A stretch of DNA of 64,000 nucleotides, from the NCBI GenBank assembly GCA_036504595.1, contig DASXUX010000042.1, positions 62,001 through 126,000 on the forward strand. The letters run 5' to 3'. This stretch comes from DASXUX01 sp036504595. Lineage in GTDB: Bacteria; Planctomycetota; SZUA-567; H5-PLA8. Below are positions 41,335-50,017 of the stretch, in pieces. Below the pieces are notes generated by a model. That model was not told the DNA's origin. It made no database searches and saw nothing but the letters and a program-made list of their open reading frames with translations. Positions within the stretch are counted from its first letter, which is position 1. Each line of letters starts with the position of its first letter. A program made the position numbers and the translations under genes.

Positions 41335-43119
41335 GTGAAATCCACCAAACACAGTTGGAAAGCGGGGTTGCTCGGGCTGGTCGCAGCCTGCATTGCGTTT
41401 TCGTATGCTGTGGCCACGACGCCGGAGCCGGAGATTCCGGGTGCGGCCACGCGCGCGGCCAATCTGCGGGTACCCTTACAGTTTACGAATGCGTTTTTTG
41501 GCACCTCAACCGACCGCGATCTGGGCGACGCGGCGATTGGAAGCCTGATCACGCGGCACATTGCGGCCAAGGGCGGGTTTCCGCCGCGCCGGTTCAGCGC
41601 GGACAAGACGAACACGGAATTCAAGGGCGACGTGGCGCTCAACGAAGCGATTGCGGCTCTGCCGGCGGCGTTTTCACCGAGCCAGTCCACGGCGGTCGTC
41701 TTTCTGGACGGCATTTTGAAGGGGCAGATTGGCGGGCCGTTCACTGCGAAGACGGAGCCGACGCCGCTGCGCTTTGACGTGACCGTGACGGATAGCCGCG
41801 GGACCAATCCGAACAACGTGACGGAGAAGTTCCGGATTACGCTGGTGGATTCGAGCGTCTTCAAGTTCGCTCAAAGCGCGCTGCACGATGGCGTGGCGTT
41901 TCGGCAGTATCACGAGAAAATCGAAGTCATCGGCGGCAATCCGCCTTACACGTTCAGCGCCAGCCAGATCAGCGTGACCAACAACGGCACGGTGACTCCT
42001 CATAGTTCGCTGGAGGAAATCGGGCTGTTCCTGCTACCGAAGACCGGCGGACTGCTTGGACGGCCGCTAGTGCCGGGCGTGGTCAGTTTCATGGCGACGT
42101 GCACGGACAGCGACGGTCTGACGGCTCTGGCGCGCGACAAGTCTGGTTTTGGCCAGGCGCTCAGCTTCAGCGTGGCTGACAATCCGCGGGTGGCGAGCGA
42201 GCTGTTTTCGACGAGCATTTCGATCAAGGGTGATATTTCGGGCGGAAACAACGACAGCATTCGGTACGCGGGGCTGATGGACCTTACCGGCACGTCGCTG
42301 TCGGCGCTGAAAGGGTCGGCGGTCCAGCTTCAGATCGGCGATTACAATTCACCCGTCGTGAAGCTTGATGCAACTGGCAACGGCGGTACGGCCAAGGGTG
42401 TGACACCGGCGATGGCGGTGTCGATCACATCGGACGGGCAGATCAAGATAACGGTCTCGAAGGACGGCTTCGGCAAGGCCGGCACGATCATTACGGATAA
42501 GGAACTTCAAAGCCTGCTTAAGATCCTGCCGGTGGAAGTGACGGTGGGGGATGCGTTCGATGCGAGCGAGCTGCTGAAGTTTCATGTCGGGGCGAAGGGC
42601 AGCAAGTTCGATCTGGAATACAAGTTTGGCCCCGGAAATTTAGGCGGCGGGTTCCTGATCACGGGCGTGGCCGGCAAGGACGACACGAAAGCTGCGACGC
42701 CATCGGATGCGTGGAAGGTGGCCTTCGTGGCTTTGCCGCAGGAGAATCAGAAGTTCGGGACAGCGGTGACGGCGACGGTGGGCATCGGAACGGATTTCAC
42801 GGACACGATCAACGTCAAGGCGACGGACAGTGTGGTGACTTCGACCGACAAGCGCGACCCCAAGACGCCGAAGGTTCTGAAACTGGCGATGAGCGCGAAG
42901 GGCAAGGGCGGGCTGACGACCGGGTCGCTGCCGCAGAAATCAACGCAGGCGAACGTGGCGACCGATATTCCGAACGCGGCGACATCGACGAAGAAGGGGC
43001 GGTTCCCGCTGATCATCACGCTGAACAACACGGCGGGGAAAGAGGTCTTTGGCGCGGAAGGCTCGCGCGCGATTTTCCCGCGGGGATCGACGTGGTTGAG
43101 CAAGAACCTAATAAAGTAG
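41335..43119 (+). CDS. Large secreted protein of unknown function
   Basis: I start at GTG 41335, with GGAGGGGG 5 bases before. The signal peptide (WKAGLLGLVAACIAFSYAVA) is followed by about 570 residues rich in Ser, Thr, Gly and Lys with strand-like repeats (FRITLVDSSVFKFAQ, PYTFSASQISVTN). One NPPYTFS motif is typical of Ig- or cadherin-like folds. No enzyme motif. It is probably an extracellular or cell-surface structural protein. A good intrinsic terminator follows at 43160. Confidence 0.72.
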   Translation: MKSTKHSWKAGLLGLVAACIAFSYAVATTPEPEIPGAATRAANLRVPLQFTNAFFGTSTDRDLGDAAIGSLITRHIAAKGGFPPRRFSADKTNTEFKGDVALNEAIAALPAAFSPSQSTAVVFLDGILKGQIGGPFTAKTEPTPLRFDVTVTDSRGTNPNNVTEKFRITLVDSSVFKFAQSALHDGVAFRQYHEKIEVIGGNPPYTFSASQISVTNNGTVTPHSSLEEIGLFLLPKTGGLLGRPLVPGVVSFMATCTDSDGLTALARDKSGFGQALSFSVADNPRVASELFSTSISIKGDISGGNNDSIRYAGLMDLTGTSLSALKGSAVQLQIGDYNSPVVKLDATGNGGTAKGVTPAMAVSITSDGQIKITVSKDGFGKAGTIITDKELQSLLKILPVEVTVGDAFDASELLKFHVGAKGSKFDLEYKFGPGNLGGGFLITGVAGKDDTKAATPSDAWKVAFVALPQENQKFGTAVTATVGIGTDFTDTINVKATDSVVTSTDKRDPKTPKVLKLAMSAKGKGGLTTGSLPQKSTQANVATDIPNAATSTKKGRFPLIITLNNTAGKEVFGAEGSRAIFPRGSTWLSKNLIK

Positions 43120-43159
43120 TCAGTAGCCAGTAGCCAGCATTCAGTAGAACGGAAACGTG

Positions 43160-43190
43160 GGCCCGCTTGAGAAAGCGGGCCGATTTATTT
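43160..43190 (+). terminator. Intrinsic terminator after the secreted protein gene
   Basis: A perfect 9-base stem GGCCCGCTT/AAGCGGGCC with a GAGA loop is followed by GATTTATTTGG. The stem-loop and T-rich tail fit a rho-independent terminator 40 bases after the stop codon at 43119. Confidence 0.85.
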
Positions 43191-43493
43191 GGGAAAAAGA
43201 CCGAGGAAAGTGCGCAAGGGTTTTGGGTGGTGTACGTCAGTATAAGGATAATGTTTGGGTTTCTATTGCACGTGTGCAGGGGTGGGTTTGTGCACAAGGT
43301 GCGTTTTTGGACGCAGAAGTGAGGGACCGGTGCCGCGCGAGAGGCGCGATTCGTTAGCGTTCGAAGCACATGTGCACTCTTGGACAAGGATGACAGCACG
43401 GGCAGCCAACAGCAAACAGAGGCTGCCCGTGGCACATCACACATCACCCACCACACGTGCAATTTTTTACAGGAATCAGACGAGGGGGCGGCG
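43191..43493. other. Gene-free leader with a hairpin repeat
   Basis: There is no convincing gene. A possible promoter (TTGGGT, 18 bases, GATAAT) sits near 43223-43252. The GTGCCACGGGCAGCC hairpin occurs inverted at 43395-43434. The rest, including several CACGTGTGCA-like words near 43269, may be leader. Confidence 0.45.
43395..43434. repeat. Short hairpin, GTGCCACGGGCAGCC type (copy 3, inverted)
   Basis: Reverse complement of the copy at 22547 with identical arms and loop (CAACAGCAAACAGA). It lies in the leader of the beta-helix gene. Confidence 0.85.
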
Positions 43494-45380
43494 GTGCTGA
43501 CACGAACTTTCTGGGCGTTGCTGCTGGTGGCGACGGGCGTGTTCGCCGGTGAAGCGCGCACGTTCTACGTGGACCCTCAAACGGGCGACGACGGCCGCGA
43601 CGGGCTGGCGGCGGAAAAGGCGTGGCGGTCATTGGAAATGGTGAACCGAGTGCCGCTGAAAGCCGGCGATAGGGTGCTCTTCCGGCGCGGGCAATCGTGG
43701 CGCGGGCAGTTGGTTCCGCAAAACGGCGACGAAACGGGCGTCGTCTACTATGGAGCTTACGGCGAAGGCGCCAAGCCGCTCCTGCTGGGTTCGGCGCCGA
43801 TGAATCGGACCGAAGACTGGCAACCGGCGGGAGCAAACCTGTGGGTCACAGCCCCGCTGCGGTTCGACCCGGTTGCAGACGGCACGGTCGTCGATCTGTC
43901 GAAAGCCAAGTGGTCGCTGCATCAGGAAGGCGGAGCGGAGTGCAAACTCGCTACTGTAGCCGAGAAACCGATGGCCGCCGACATTGGCCCGACAAGCCTC
44001 ACGATCGACTGCAAGCAGCCGGGCACGGCGGCGCATCACGTTCAGCTCAGCACAACCGGGCTGAGCGTCCGCGAAGGGGAATACTATCTGCTGACGCTGA
44101 GCGCACGCTGCACGCAGCCGATGACGCTCGGGCACATCTCGATCATGAAAAGCGGCGCGCCGTGGACGAGCTACGCGACCTCGCAAACGCCGCCGCAAAT
44201 CGGTAAAGAGTGGGCGGAGTACAGCATTCGTTTTCAGGCAAAACAGACGGCAACCGATGCGCGGATGACGTTTTTTCTTGGCGGAACGCTGCCGGCGGGC
44301 GCGACGCTATCGCTGCAGCCGGGGACATTGGTTCAAGCGAAATGCAGCCAGCCGATTCCGTTGTCGGTGGATGTAGGGAACATCATTTTCGATCAGGGAC
44401 GCGGGACGGGCTTCAAGAAGTGGAGCGTCGCCGAGCTGCAGAAAGACGGCGACTACTTTTACGATGGGAAAACGTGGCAGGTGACGCTGCGCGCGCCCGC
44501 GAACCCGGCGACGCTTTACAAAAGCATCGAACTGGCGCTCAACCGGCACATCATCAATCAAGGCGTTCGCGGATTTGTCACGTACGAAAATCTGGCGCTC
44601 AGCTACGGCGCGGCGCACGGAATCGGCGGCGGCAGCACGCATCACATTACGGCTCGCAATCTGGACATTTCGTACATTGGCGGAGGGCATCAACTCACGC
44701 GCCCCGACGGCAAGCCGGTGCGATTCGGCAACGGCGTGGAGTTCTGGGCCTCGGCGCACGATTGTCTCGTCGAAGGCTGCTGCATTTGGGAGATTTACGA
44801 CGCGGCGCTCACGAACCAAGGCGATGGCGTCAACGTGCAGGAGAACATCACGTATCGCAACAATGTGATCTGGAACAGCGAGTACTCGTTCGAATTCTGG
44901 AATCGCGGGCCGCAGAGCCGGACGAAGAACATCCGCTTCGAACACAACACGTGCGTCAACGCCGGGTGCGGCTGGGGCTACATTCAGAGGCCCGATCCGA
45001 ACGGGCGGCACGTGATGTTCTACAACAACACAGCTCAAACCGAGGAGATTTTCATTCGCTACAACATTTTCTGCGGTGCGAAAGACAGTTGCCTGCGCCT
45101 GCACGGGCGCGATTGGACCTCCGTGTTAACGATGGACTACAACTGCTGGTATCAGCCGACTGGGGTAGCGCCGGCCTCCGTGCCGGCAGGAACGCTGGTT
45201 CTGTGGGATAAGGAGAACATCGGCGCGGACAAGTTCGCGGCGTTCATGAAGGAGCACGGCCACGACGGGCACTCGATCGTTGCCGATCCGAAGTTCGTGG
45301 ATGCAGCGAAGAACGACTACCGGCTCGCGGACGATAGTCCGGCACGAGCGCTTACGGCGGGTGTGGAGAGCAGTAAGTAG
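43494..45380 (+). CDS. Secreted right-handed beta-helix protein
   Basis: A GTG start at 43494 with GAGGGGG upstream gives a signal peptide (LTRTFWALLLVATGVFAG) and the typical opening ARTFYVDPQTGDDGRDGLAAEKAWRSL of parallel beta-helix proteins. The central region has short repeats of strand, turn and Asn or Gly (ENLALSYGAAHGIGGG, NVQENITYRNNVIWNS). Such folds are used by pectate lyases and polysaccharide-binding proteins. The 628-residue product is likely exported. At 45164-45186 it contains the palindrome read as VAPASVPAG. Confidence 0.86.
   Translation: MLTRTFWALLLVATGVFAGEARTFYVDPQTGDDGRDGLAAEKAWRSLEMVNRVPLKAGDRVLFRRGQSWRGQLVPQNGDETGVVYYGAYGEGAKPLLLGSAPMNRTEDWQPAGANLWVTAPLRFDPVADGTVVDLSKAKWSLHQEGGAECKLATVAEKPMAADIGPTSLTIDCKQPGTAAHHVQLSTTGLSVREGEYYLLTLSARCTQPMTLGHISIMKSGAPWTSYATSQTPPQIGKEWAEYSIRFQAKQTATDARMTFFLGGTLPAGATLSLQPGTLVQAKCSQPIPLSVDVGNIIFDQGRGTGFKKWSVAELQKDGDYFYDGKTWQVTLRAPANPATLYKSIELALNRHIINQGVRGFVTYENLALSYGAAHGIGGGSTHHITARNLDISYIGGGHQLTRPDGKPVRFGNGVEFWASAHDCLVEGCCIWEIYDAALTNQGDGVNVQENITYRNNVIWNSEYSFEFWNRGPQSRTKNIRFEHNTCVNAGCGWGYIQRPDPNGRHVMFYNNTAQTEEIFIRYNIFCGAKDSCLRLHGRDWTSVLTMDYNCWYQPTGVAPASVPAGTLVLWDKENIGADKFAAFMKEHGHDGHSIVADPKFVDAAKNDYRLADDSPARALTAGVESSK
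45164..45186. repeat. Intragenic palindrome in the beta-helix gene
   Basis: GGTAGCGCCGGCCTCCGTGC then CGG is read on the plus strand as GVAPASVPAG. It lies between YQPT and TLVLW, a loop in a beta-helix. This copy is in an unrelated gene from the giant one, and in the opposite genomic direction. Confidence 0.87.
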
Positions 45381-45919
45381 TAGGCGCTTCGTGCTTGGAT
45401 CTTGTGCTGGTTGGACAAGATTTTGAAACTCGAAGGAATGATGAATGAGGAATGATGAATGCGGAATAAGGTCCATGGCGCTGCCTCTTGCGCCGTTGCA
45501 GCCATATTCATCATTCCGCATTCAGCATTCATCATTCGGTTGCAGCTTCGGATTTCGCCGCGTCCGGCTTGTCCGGGCCAGACGGGAAGGGCGCGAAGAG
45601 ACAGAAGAAGAGGAGAAGGGGAAAAAGCGCAGGTTGCTGGCCTTCAAAGCCGGTGCCGAACCTCAGTGGTGAGGGGTCCAAGTTGAGCGTCGGCACCCGG
45701 ATCAAAGACCAGCGAGCCTGTTAACACTCCCGGTACGTCCAGGTGGTACTTCTCCCAGATGAGAAGCCAGGAGGCGATCGCGGCCCACTGTGCTTCTCAA
45801 CAAGCACAACGCGGCCAGAGGCTGCGCTATTCCGAAGCGTTGATGTAAAGCGATGCGGATGTTCAGGGTCGGAGGACGCGCGTTTGAAATTCGAGTCTGC
45901 GGCGGCTATAAGCTCTGCT
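45381..45919. other. Gene-free stretch with an AT-rich hairpin repeat
   Basis: At 45436-45538 the words GAATGATGAATGAGGAATGA and CATCATTCCGCATTCAGCAT pair as a stuttered inverted repeat. The rest holds a purine-rich tract near 45590-45640 and no frame with gene-like use. I see no tRNA or other RNA. Confidence 0.6.
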
Positions 45920-46957
45920 GTGAGAGCGACACGATACTGTTTGATGATGGCTTGCCTGAGCGGCGCGCTCAGCCTGCTGCTGACGGGCTGCACGATTACC
46001 AGCGAAGGAGTGCAGCAGGCGGAAGTGCCGCTGGAGGAAGTCTTCCCGCCGTCAAAAATCGTTGCCAGTTACCGGCAACTCGCCAAGCCGACAAAGACGG
46101 CCGACGCGGAATTTGGCGAACAGATCGGCGGCAAGCAGAAGCTGGCGGTTCTCAAACGCTGGGGCACGCTCAGCACGCTGAGCGCCGAGTATGGCATTCC
46201 AAAGCGCGAGGCCGCCGCACGCGTCTCCGTTACCGAAATGATGAGCAAGCAGAATGCGTACGGCGCATATAGCAATCTGCGCCCCGGATTGCTCAACGAA
46301 GGAAGCTATCTAAAGATCGGCGTGCACGCGACGGTGGACGGCGAGCGCATGCTGTTCGTGCAGGATCGGTTTCTGATCTGCATTCGCGACCTGACGGGAA
46401 ATTCGGATCCGGCGCGCCGCACCATGCTGATCAACTTCGCTCGCGCGATCTCCGAACGCATTCCGCGCGACATCACCGATATCAATCTGGTCAGCTACCT
46501 GCCGTACGAAAATCGCGTCCCCGCCACCGAACGGCTCGACAAAGAGGATCCGGTGGGGCTGGGGATCTTCAAGGCCGGCGGGGTGAGCGCGCTATATCGC
46601 GTCGATAACCGAGAAGCGAAGGTGTTCATGGCGGAATTGAGCGAGCGCAGCGCTCTGCAAGGCCACCTGAACACCATCAAGGCGCTGATGGAAAAAGAGG
46701 GTGCCACGTCCGACCTGTCGATCGGAACGCAAGGCTTTCAAGGGCGCCTGATGAAGAGCCAGGCGATGGTCGCGATACGCGAGCAGGTTCTGTTTGGCTG
46801 CTACGGCACGTTGACCGAAAAAGAGATGAAGAACCTGATGGCCGGAATCGACCGGCGCGTCAAGCCGTACGTTCCACCCAAGATCAAGGAAAAGAAGCCC
46901 GGCGAAGAGGAAGAAGAAAAGAAGCAGCCGGGCGGCCTTCCAGGGATCGGACTATAA
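45920..46957 (+). CDS. Lipoprotein of unknown function
   Basis: The start is uncertain (GTG 45920 or ATG 45944). From 45920 the product opens with a basic residue pair, a hydrophobic run and the lipobox LLTGC, so it should be a membrane lipoprotein. The mature part is about 320 residues of mixed strand and helix (GSYLKIGVHATVDGERMLFVQD, DITDINLVSYLPY), then a charged tail with KEKKPGEEEEEKK. Domain not recognised. It lies between the beta-helix gene and a convergent Cys-rich gene. Confidence 0.7.
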   Translation: MRATRYCLMMACLSGALSLLLTGCTITSEGVQQAEVPLEEVFPPSKIVASYRQLAKPTKTADAEFGEQIGGKQKLAVLKRWGTLSTLSAEYGIPKREAAARVSVTEMMSKQNAYGAYSNLRPGLLNEGSYLKIGVHATVDGERMLFVQDRFLICIRDLTGNSDPARRTMLINFARAISERIPRDITDINLVSYLPYENRVPATERLDKEDPVGLGIFKAGGVSALYRVDNREAKVFMAELSERSALQGHLNTIKALMEKEGATSDLSIGTQGFQGRLMKSQAMVAIREQVLFGCYGTLTEKEMKNLMAGIDRRVKPYVPPKIKEKKPGEEEEEKKQPGGLPGIGL

Positions 46958-46968
46958 CAACGATGTGC

Positions 46969-47325
46969 CTACCGGCACGACTCGCAGCCGCATTGATCGC
47001 CGCAGTCGCTCTCCTCTCGCTTAATGCGAGCCTGAACGGCCGGCTTGGTTCCGCACGCGCGGCCGAAGTCGGCGCAATTGTCGTAATCGCTTCGGTCGGC
47101 GCACTCCGCGCACCCGCTGGAGCATGGAACCGCGGTGTCAACCGAGGCTTCAATGGCATTGCCGTCGCGGACCGAAACGGGCTGACGGTCGGTCGCCGAA
47201 ACGGTCGGGTGCTTTTCGGATTCGTACTGCTGCTTCCAGTGTTCGTAGCAAGCACCGCACATGGCGCTGGCGCTGCTGGTCAAGAAAAACAAAGCGATGG
47301 CGGCGAGAAAAGTTTTCTGCAGCAT
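46969..47325 (-). CDS. Secreted Cys-rich small protein
   Basis: A signal peptide (LQKTFLAAIALFFLTSSASA) precedes a 100-residue mature part with eleven Cys: MCGAC, CSSGCAEC, NCADFGRAC, CGDQCGCESC. The Cys pairs suggest disulfides or metal binding rather than heme, since no CxxCH is present. GGAG lies 9 bases before ATG 47325; the frame is open to 47385. It is convergent with the lipoprotein gene, separated by 11 bases. Function unknown. Confidence 0.7.
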   Translation of the reverse strand: MLQKTFLAAIALFFLTSSASAMCGACYEHWKQQYESEKHPTVSATDRQPVSVRDGNAIEASVDTAVPCSSGCAECADRSDYDNCADFGRACGTKPAVQARIKREESDCGDQCGCESCR

Positions 47326-47448
47326 GGCGTGATCTCCGCGAATTTCCCGCAGCATTGTGCGCGAGAGACGTACCATTCTGAGCATTGGATTCGGGAATAA
47401 TGAGCAGCGAAGTTCGCTGCTTGTGGTTTGCCGGGATTATAGCGAATC

Positions 47449-48489
47449 ATGAACGCGATCCAACGGAACCAAGCCTTTCTTAGCGATCTGTTCGCGGGCA
47501 AGGCCGCTCGCCGCGTAGCGATCATCATGGAATTTGAGTACGCTTCGGCGCCCGACGACTTTGCCATTTCGGAACGGCCGGTCAGCGATTTCGTGCCTGG
47601 GCTGGTCGAAAATTACCGCCGCGCGGCCGCTCGCCAGAAGCTCTTCGATGACGACGGCGTGCCGTACGTGAAGCTGACGTCGAACACTGGAATTTTCGCC
47701 GCCGGGTTTGGCTGCCAGATTCATCGGTTCGAAGGCTCCAACGCGGCGGCAATCCCGTTCGTTCACACGGCTGCTGAAGCGGACGCGCTGAAGACTCCCA
47801 AGCATGAGAACGTGCGCACGCTGGCGCGGATTCTCGAGATGGCTCGTTTGGTGCGTAAGGAGCTCGGGCCCAACGTTCCGATCGGCGTGCCGGATATTCA
47901 GAGCCCCTTCGACGTAGCGGCGCTGATCTGGAACAAGGAAGAGATGTTTCTGGCGATGCTGGAAACGCCGGACGCCGTGCAGCGGTTGGTGTGGAAGTGC
48001 CACGCGCTGCTCACGTCGTTTCTCGACGATTTCCGCCGCGAGTTTGGCAACGTGAACATGTGCCATTGCCCCACGGCGTGGGCGCCGCCGGAGTACGGCT
48101 GCTGGCTCTCCGAAGACGAAGTCGGCGCGATTTCGACGGGGATGTTCGACCAGTTTTGCCTGCCGGTGCTGACGGACTTGAGCCGCCGCTACGGCGGGCT
48201 GTTCGTGCACTGCTGCGCCGCGGCCGACCATCAGTATGGCGGCTTCAAGAAGATTCCGAACCTGCGCGGGCTCAACCGCGTCTTTCAAGCGCCCGGCGCG
48301 GCACCGGCGGTGAAGGCATTTTCAGACCAGACTGTGCTGATGACGGCGTGGCTGGAGCTGCCAGTGGTGTTGGGGATGCTGGAACTCTCGCAGCCGAACA
48401 CGCGCTGGCTTTTGAATATGCCGTATCAGCCGGATGAGGAGGCGAAGAGAACGTACGAGGCGCTGCGCGAGCACCGCCTCGCGCGCTGA
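47449..48489 (+). CDS. Uroporphyrinogen decarboxylase-like family protein
   Basis: The 346-residue protein resembles the URO-D/MtaA fold: a TIM-barrel with FVHCCAAADHQYGGFKKIP near the C-terminus (Cys-Cys and His) and ANFSPFDVAAL-like middle elements (IQSPFDVAALIW). In the well-studied heme URO-D the N-terminal Arg motifs are conserved; they are not seen here. It is therefore more likely a methyltransferase-type member, as amplified in planctomycetes and acetogens, acting on methylated or methoxylated compounds with corrinoid proteins. The stand-alone B12 domain in this window is of the mutase type and not its partner. Confidence 0.8.
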   Translation: MNAIQRNQAFLSDLFAGKAARRVAIIMEFEYASAPDDFAISERPVSDFVPGLVENYRRAAARQKLFDDDGVPYVKLTSNTGIFAAGFGCQIHRFEGSNAAAIPFVHTAAEADALKTPKHENVRTLARILEMARLVRKELGPNVPIGVPDIQSPFDVAALIWNKEEMFLAMLETPDAVQRLVWKCHALLTSFLDDFRREFGNVNMCHCPTAWAPPEYGCWLSEDEVGAISTGMFDQFCLPVLTDLSRRYGGLFVHCCAAADHQYGGFKKIPNLRGLNRVFQAPGAAPAVKAFSDQTVLMTAWLELPVVLGMLELSQPNTRWLLNMPYQPDEEAKRTYEALREHRLAR

Positions 48490-48520
48490 CAACGGACCAC
48501 GGACAACGGACAACGAACTA
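48487..48520. repeat. Stuttered word, GGACAAC type
   Basis: CAACGGACCACGGACAACGG is repeated about three times between the URO-D-like and PQQ genes, overlapping the convergent stops. Confidence 0.6.
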
Positions 48521-49834
48521 TTTCCCGATGCAGTACACATTCTGTCCCGTGCGGATAAACAACTGCCCTTGCGCAATCGCAATCGAGGAGAAACACGCGC
48601 CTTCGCCCAGCGGGACAGTCATGAGGATTTTGAAGGCGTCGCCGGCTTCGCAGACGGCGACCTCGCCGGCTTCATTGATCGAGTAGATTCGGCCGTCGGC
48701 GCACGTTGGAGAACACCAGTACGTGGTCTTTCCGGGAATCTGGCCTTCCCATTTCTTTGCGCCGGTTTTCGGATCGATGCAGTAAAGCATGCTGCGGCCG
48801 GCGTCGCCGTTGAGCACGTACAGCATGTTTTTATAGACCAGCGGCGTGCAGACGTCGGGCGACATTTCTTTGGGCAGAGTCCACGCAACATTCGTGGCCG
48901 TCACATCGCCGGAGCCGCCGTCTTTGATTGCGGTGAAGGCCTGCCAGTGCTTGGGCGGAGCCATGAAAACGAGGCCGTCGCAGCACACGGGCGAGGGAAC
49001 CACGCGGACGTCGCCACGATGAACCGGATTGATGCCGCCGCAGCGCCAGAGTTCCTTGCCGGTTTCCGGGTCGTGAGCGGTCGTGTAGTCCGCGCCGTAG
49101 ATGAGGATTTCGCTTTTGCCGTTGAACTCGCAGGGGATCGGCGTCGTATAGGCTTCCTGCGTCTCCTCTTTGGCGTCGGTGGGGCGGACCTGCTTCCAAA
49201 GGTCCTTGCCGGTCTTTGGATCGACAGCCAGAATGAACGAATCGAGCTTCTTGCTCAGGTCACTCCCCGGCACGTACGTGTTCTTGTCTTTCTGAAGCAG
49301 CGGAATGTAGAGCTTGTCCTTATAGAGCAGTCCGCTGGCGCCGTAGCCCCACATGATCGCGAACTTGTTGAAATCCTTTTGCAGGTCGCGCGACCAGAGT
49401 TCCTTGCCGTCGATGTCGAACGCGGCCAGATGACCGGTGCCGTAGAAGAACCAGACGTTCTTCCCGTCGGTGATGGGCGAGGGCGAGGCCATGTTGTTGT
49501 TCCGGCTATTCATCGGCCTCCGGTCGGCGGAAGGGGCGACGACCTTCTGCCACAACACCTTTCCATCTTTGCGATTGAGGCACAGCGCGAGCAGATCCTT
49601 GGTTTTCGTGTCCACCGAGCTGACGAAAACTCTGTCATCCCAGATCGCCGGCGTCGCGGCGCTCGGCCCCGGCATAGGCGCGACCCACGCGACGTTTTCC
49701 GTCTTGCTCCACGTTGCCGGCAGGCCGGTCTGCGTGGTCGAGCCATTGAACACCGGCCCGCGCCACTGCGGCCAGTTCTCGGCGTTCACAGAAAAGGACA
49801 GCAGAACGAGAAGGATCGTTGCCAGAGACTTCAT
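48518..49834 (-). CDS. Secreted PQQ-propeller (BamB-like) protein
   Basis: A signal peptide (ATILLVLLSFSVNA) is followed by NWPQWRGPVFNGSTTQTGLP, a common opening in planctomycete PQQ-propeller proteins. Repeats of the kind 'A-x-D-x-x-T-G-K-x-x-W' follow: NRKDGKVLWQ, DIDGKELWS, DPKTGKDLWKQ, DPETGKELWR and DPKTGAKKWEG. They make six or more blades. The 438-residue protein probably works as a scaffold or sensor in the periplasm; most such proteins have no known enzyme role. GGGAG lies 6 bases before ATG 49834. Confidence 0.88.
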   Translation of the reverse strand: MKSLATILLVLLSFSVNAENWPQWRGPVFNGSTTQTGLPATWSKTENVAWVAPMPGPSAATPAIWDDRVFVSSVDTKTKDLLALCLNRKDGKVLWQKVVAPSADRRPMNSRNNNMASPSPITDGKNVWFFYGTGHLAAFDIDGKELWSRDLQKDFNKFAIMWGYGASGLLYKDKLYIPLLQKDKNTYVPGSDLSKKLDSFILAVDPKTGKDLWKQVRPTDAKEETQEAYTTPIPCEFNGKSEILIYGADYTTAHDPETGKELWRCGGINPVHRGDVRVVPSPVCCDGLVFMAPPKHWQAFTAIKDGGSGDVTATNVAWTLPKEMSPDVCTPLVYKNMLYVLNGDAGRSMLYCIDPKTGAKKWEGQIPGKTTYWCSPTCADGRIYSINEAGEVAVCEAGDAFKILMTVPLGEGACFSSIAIAQGQLFIRTGQNVYCIGK

Positions 49835-49890
49835 GCGGACTCCCATGGTTTCGTTGCCTGCCAAAAAAGGCAGTTACGTATACACCGGGC

Positions 49891-50013
49891 TGTGTGGCAC
49901 GGGCAGGCCACGCCACGTATGTTTGTGGCGTGGATTGCCCGTGGATTCGGCGTGCATGCACGGGCAATCCGCTGGAGCAAGAAGCCGCTCCAGCGGCCTG
50001 CCCGTGCCACACA
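49891..50013. repeat. Long hairpin element, GTGTGGCACGGGCAGGCC type (copy 2)
   Basis: Same arms as 20848-20999, including the inner GGATTGCCCGTG/CACGGGCAATCC pair and the stem around AGCAAGAAGC. The middle differs. It lies between the PQQ gene and etfA and could terminate etfA. Confidence 0.88.
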
Positions 50014-50017
50014 AGGA

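Noticed and set aside
45381..45919. A structured RNA or riboswitch in the long gap
   Set aside because: Only the stuttered hairpin at 45436-45538 is clear; no known riboswitch core was recognised.
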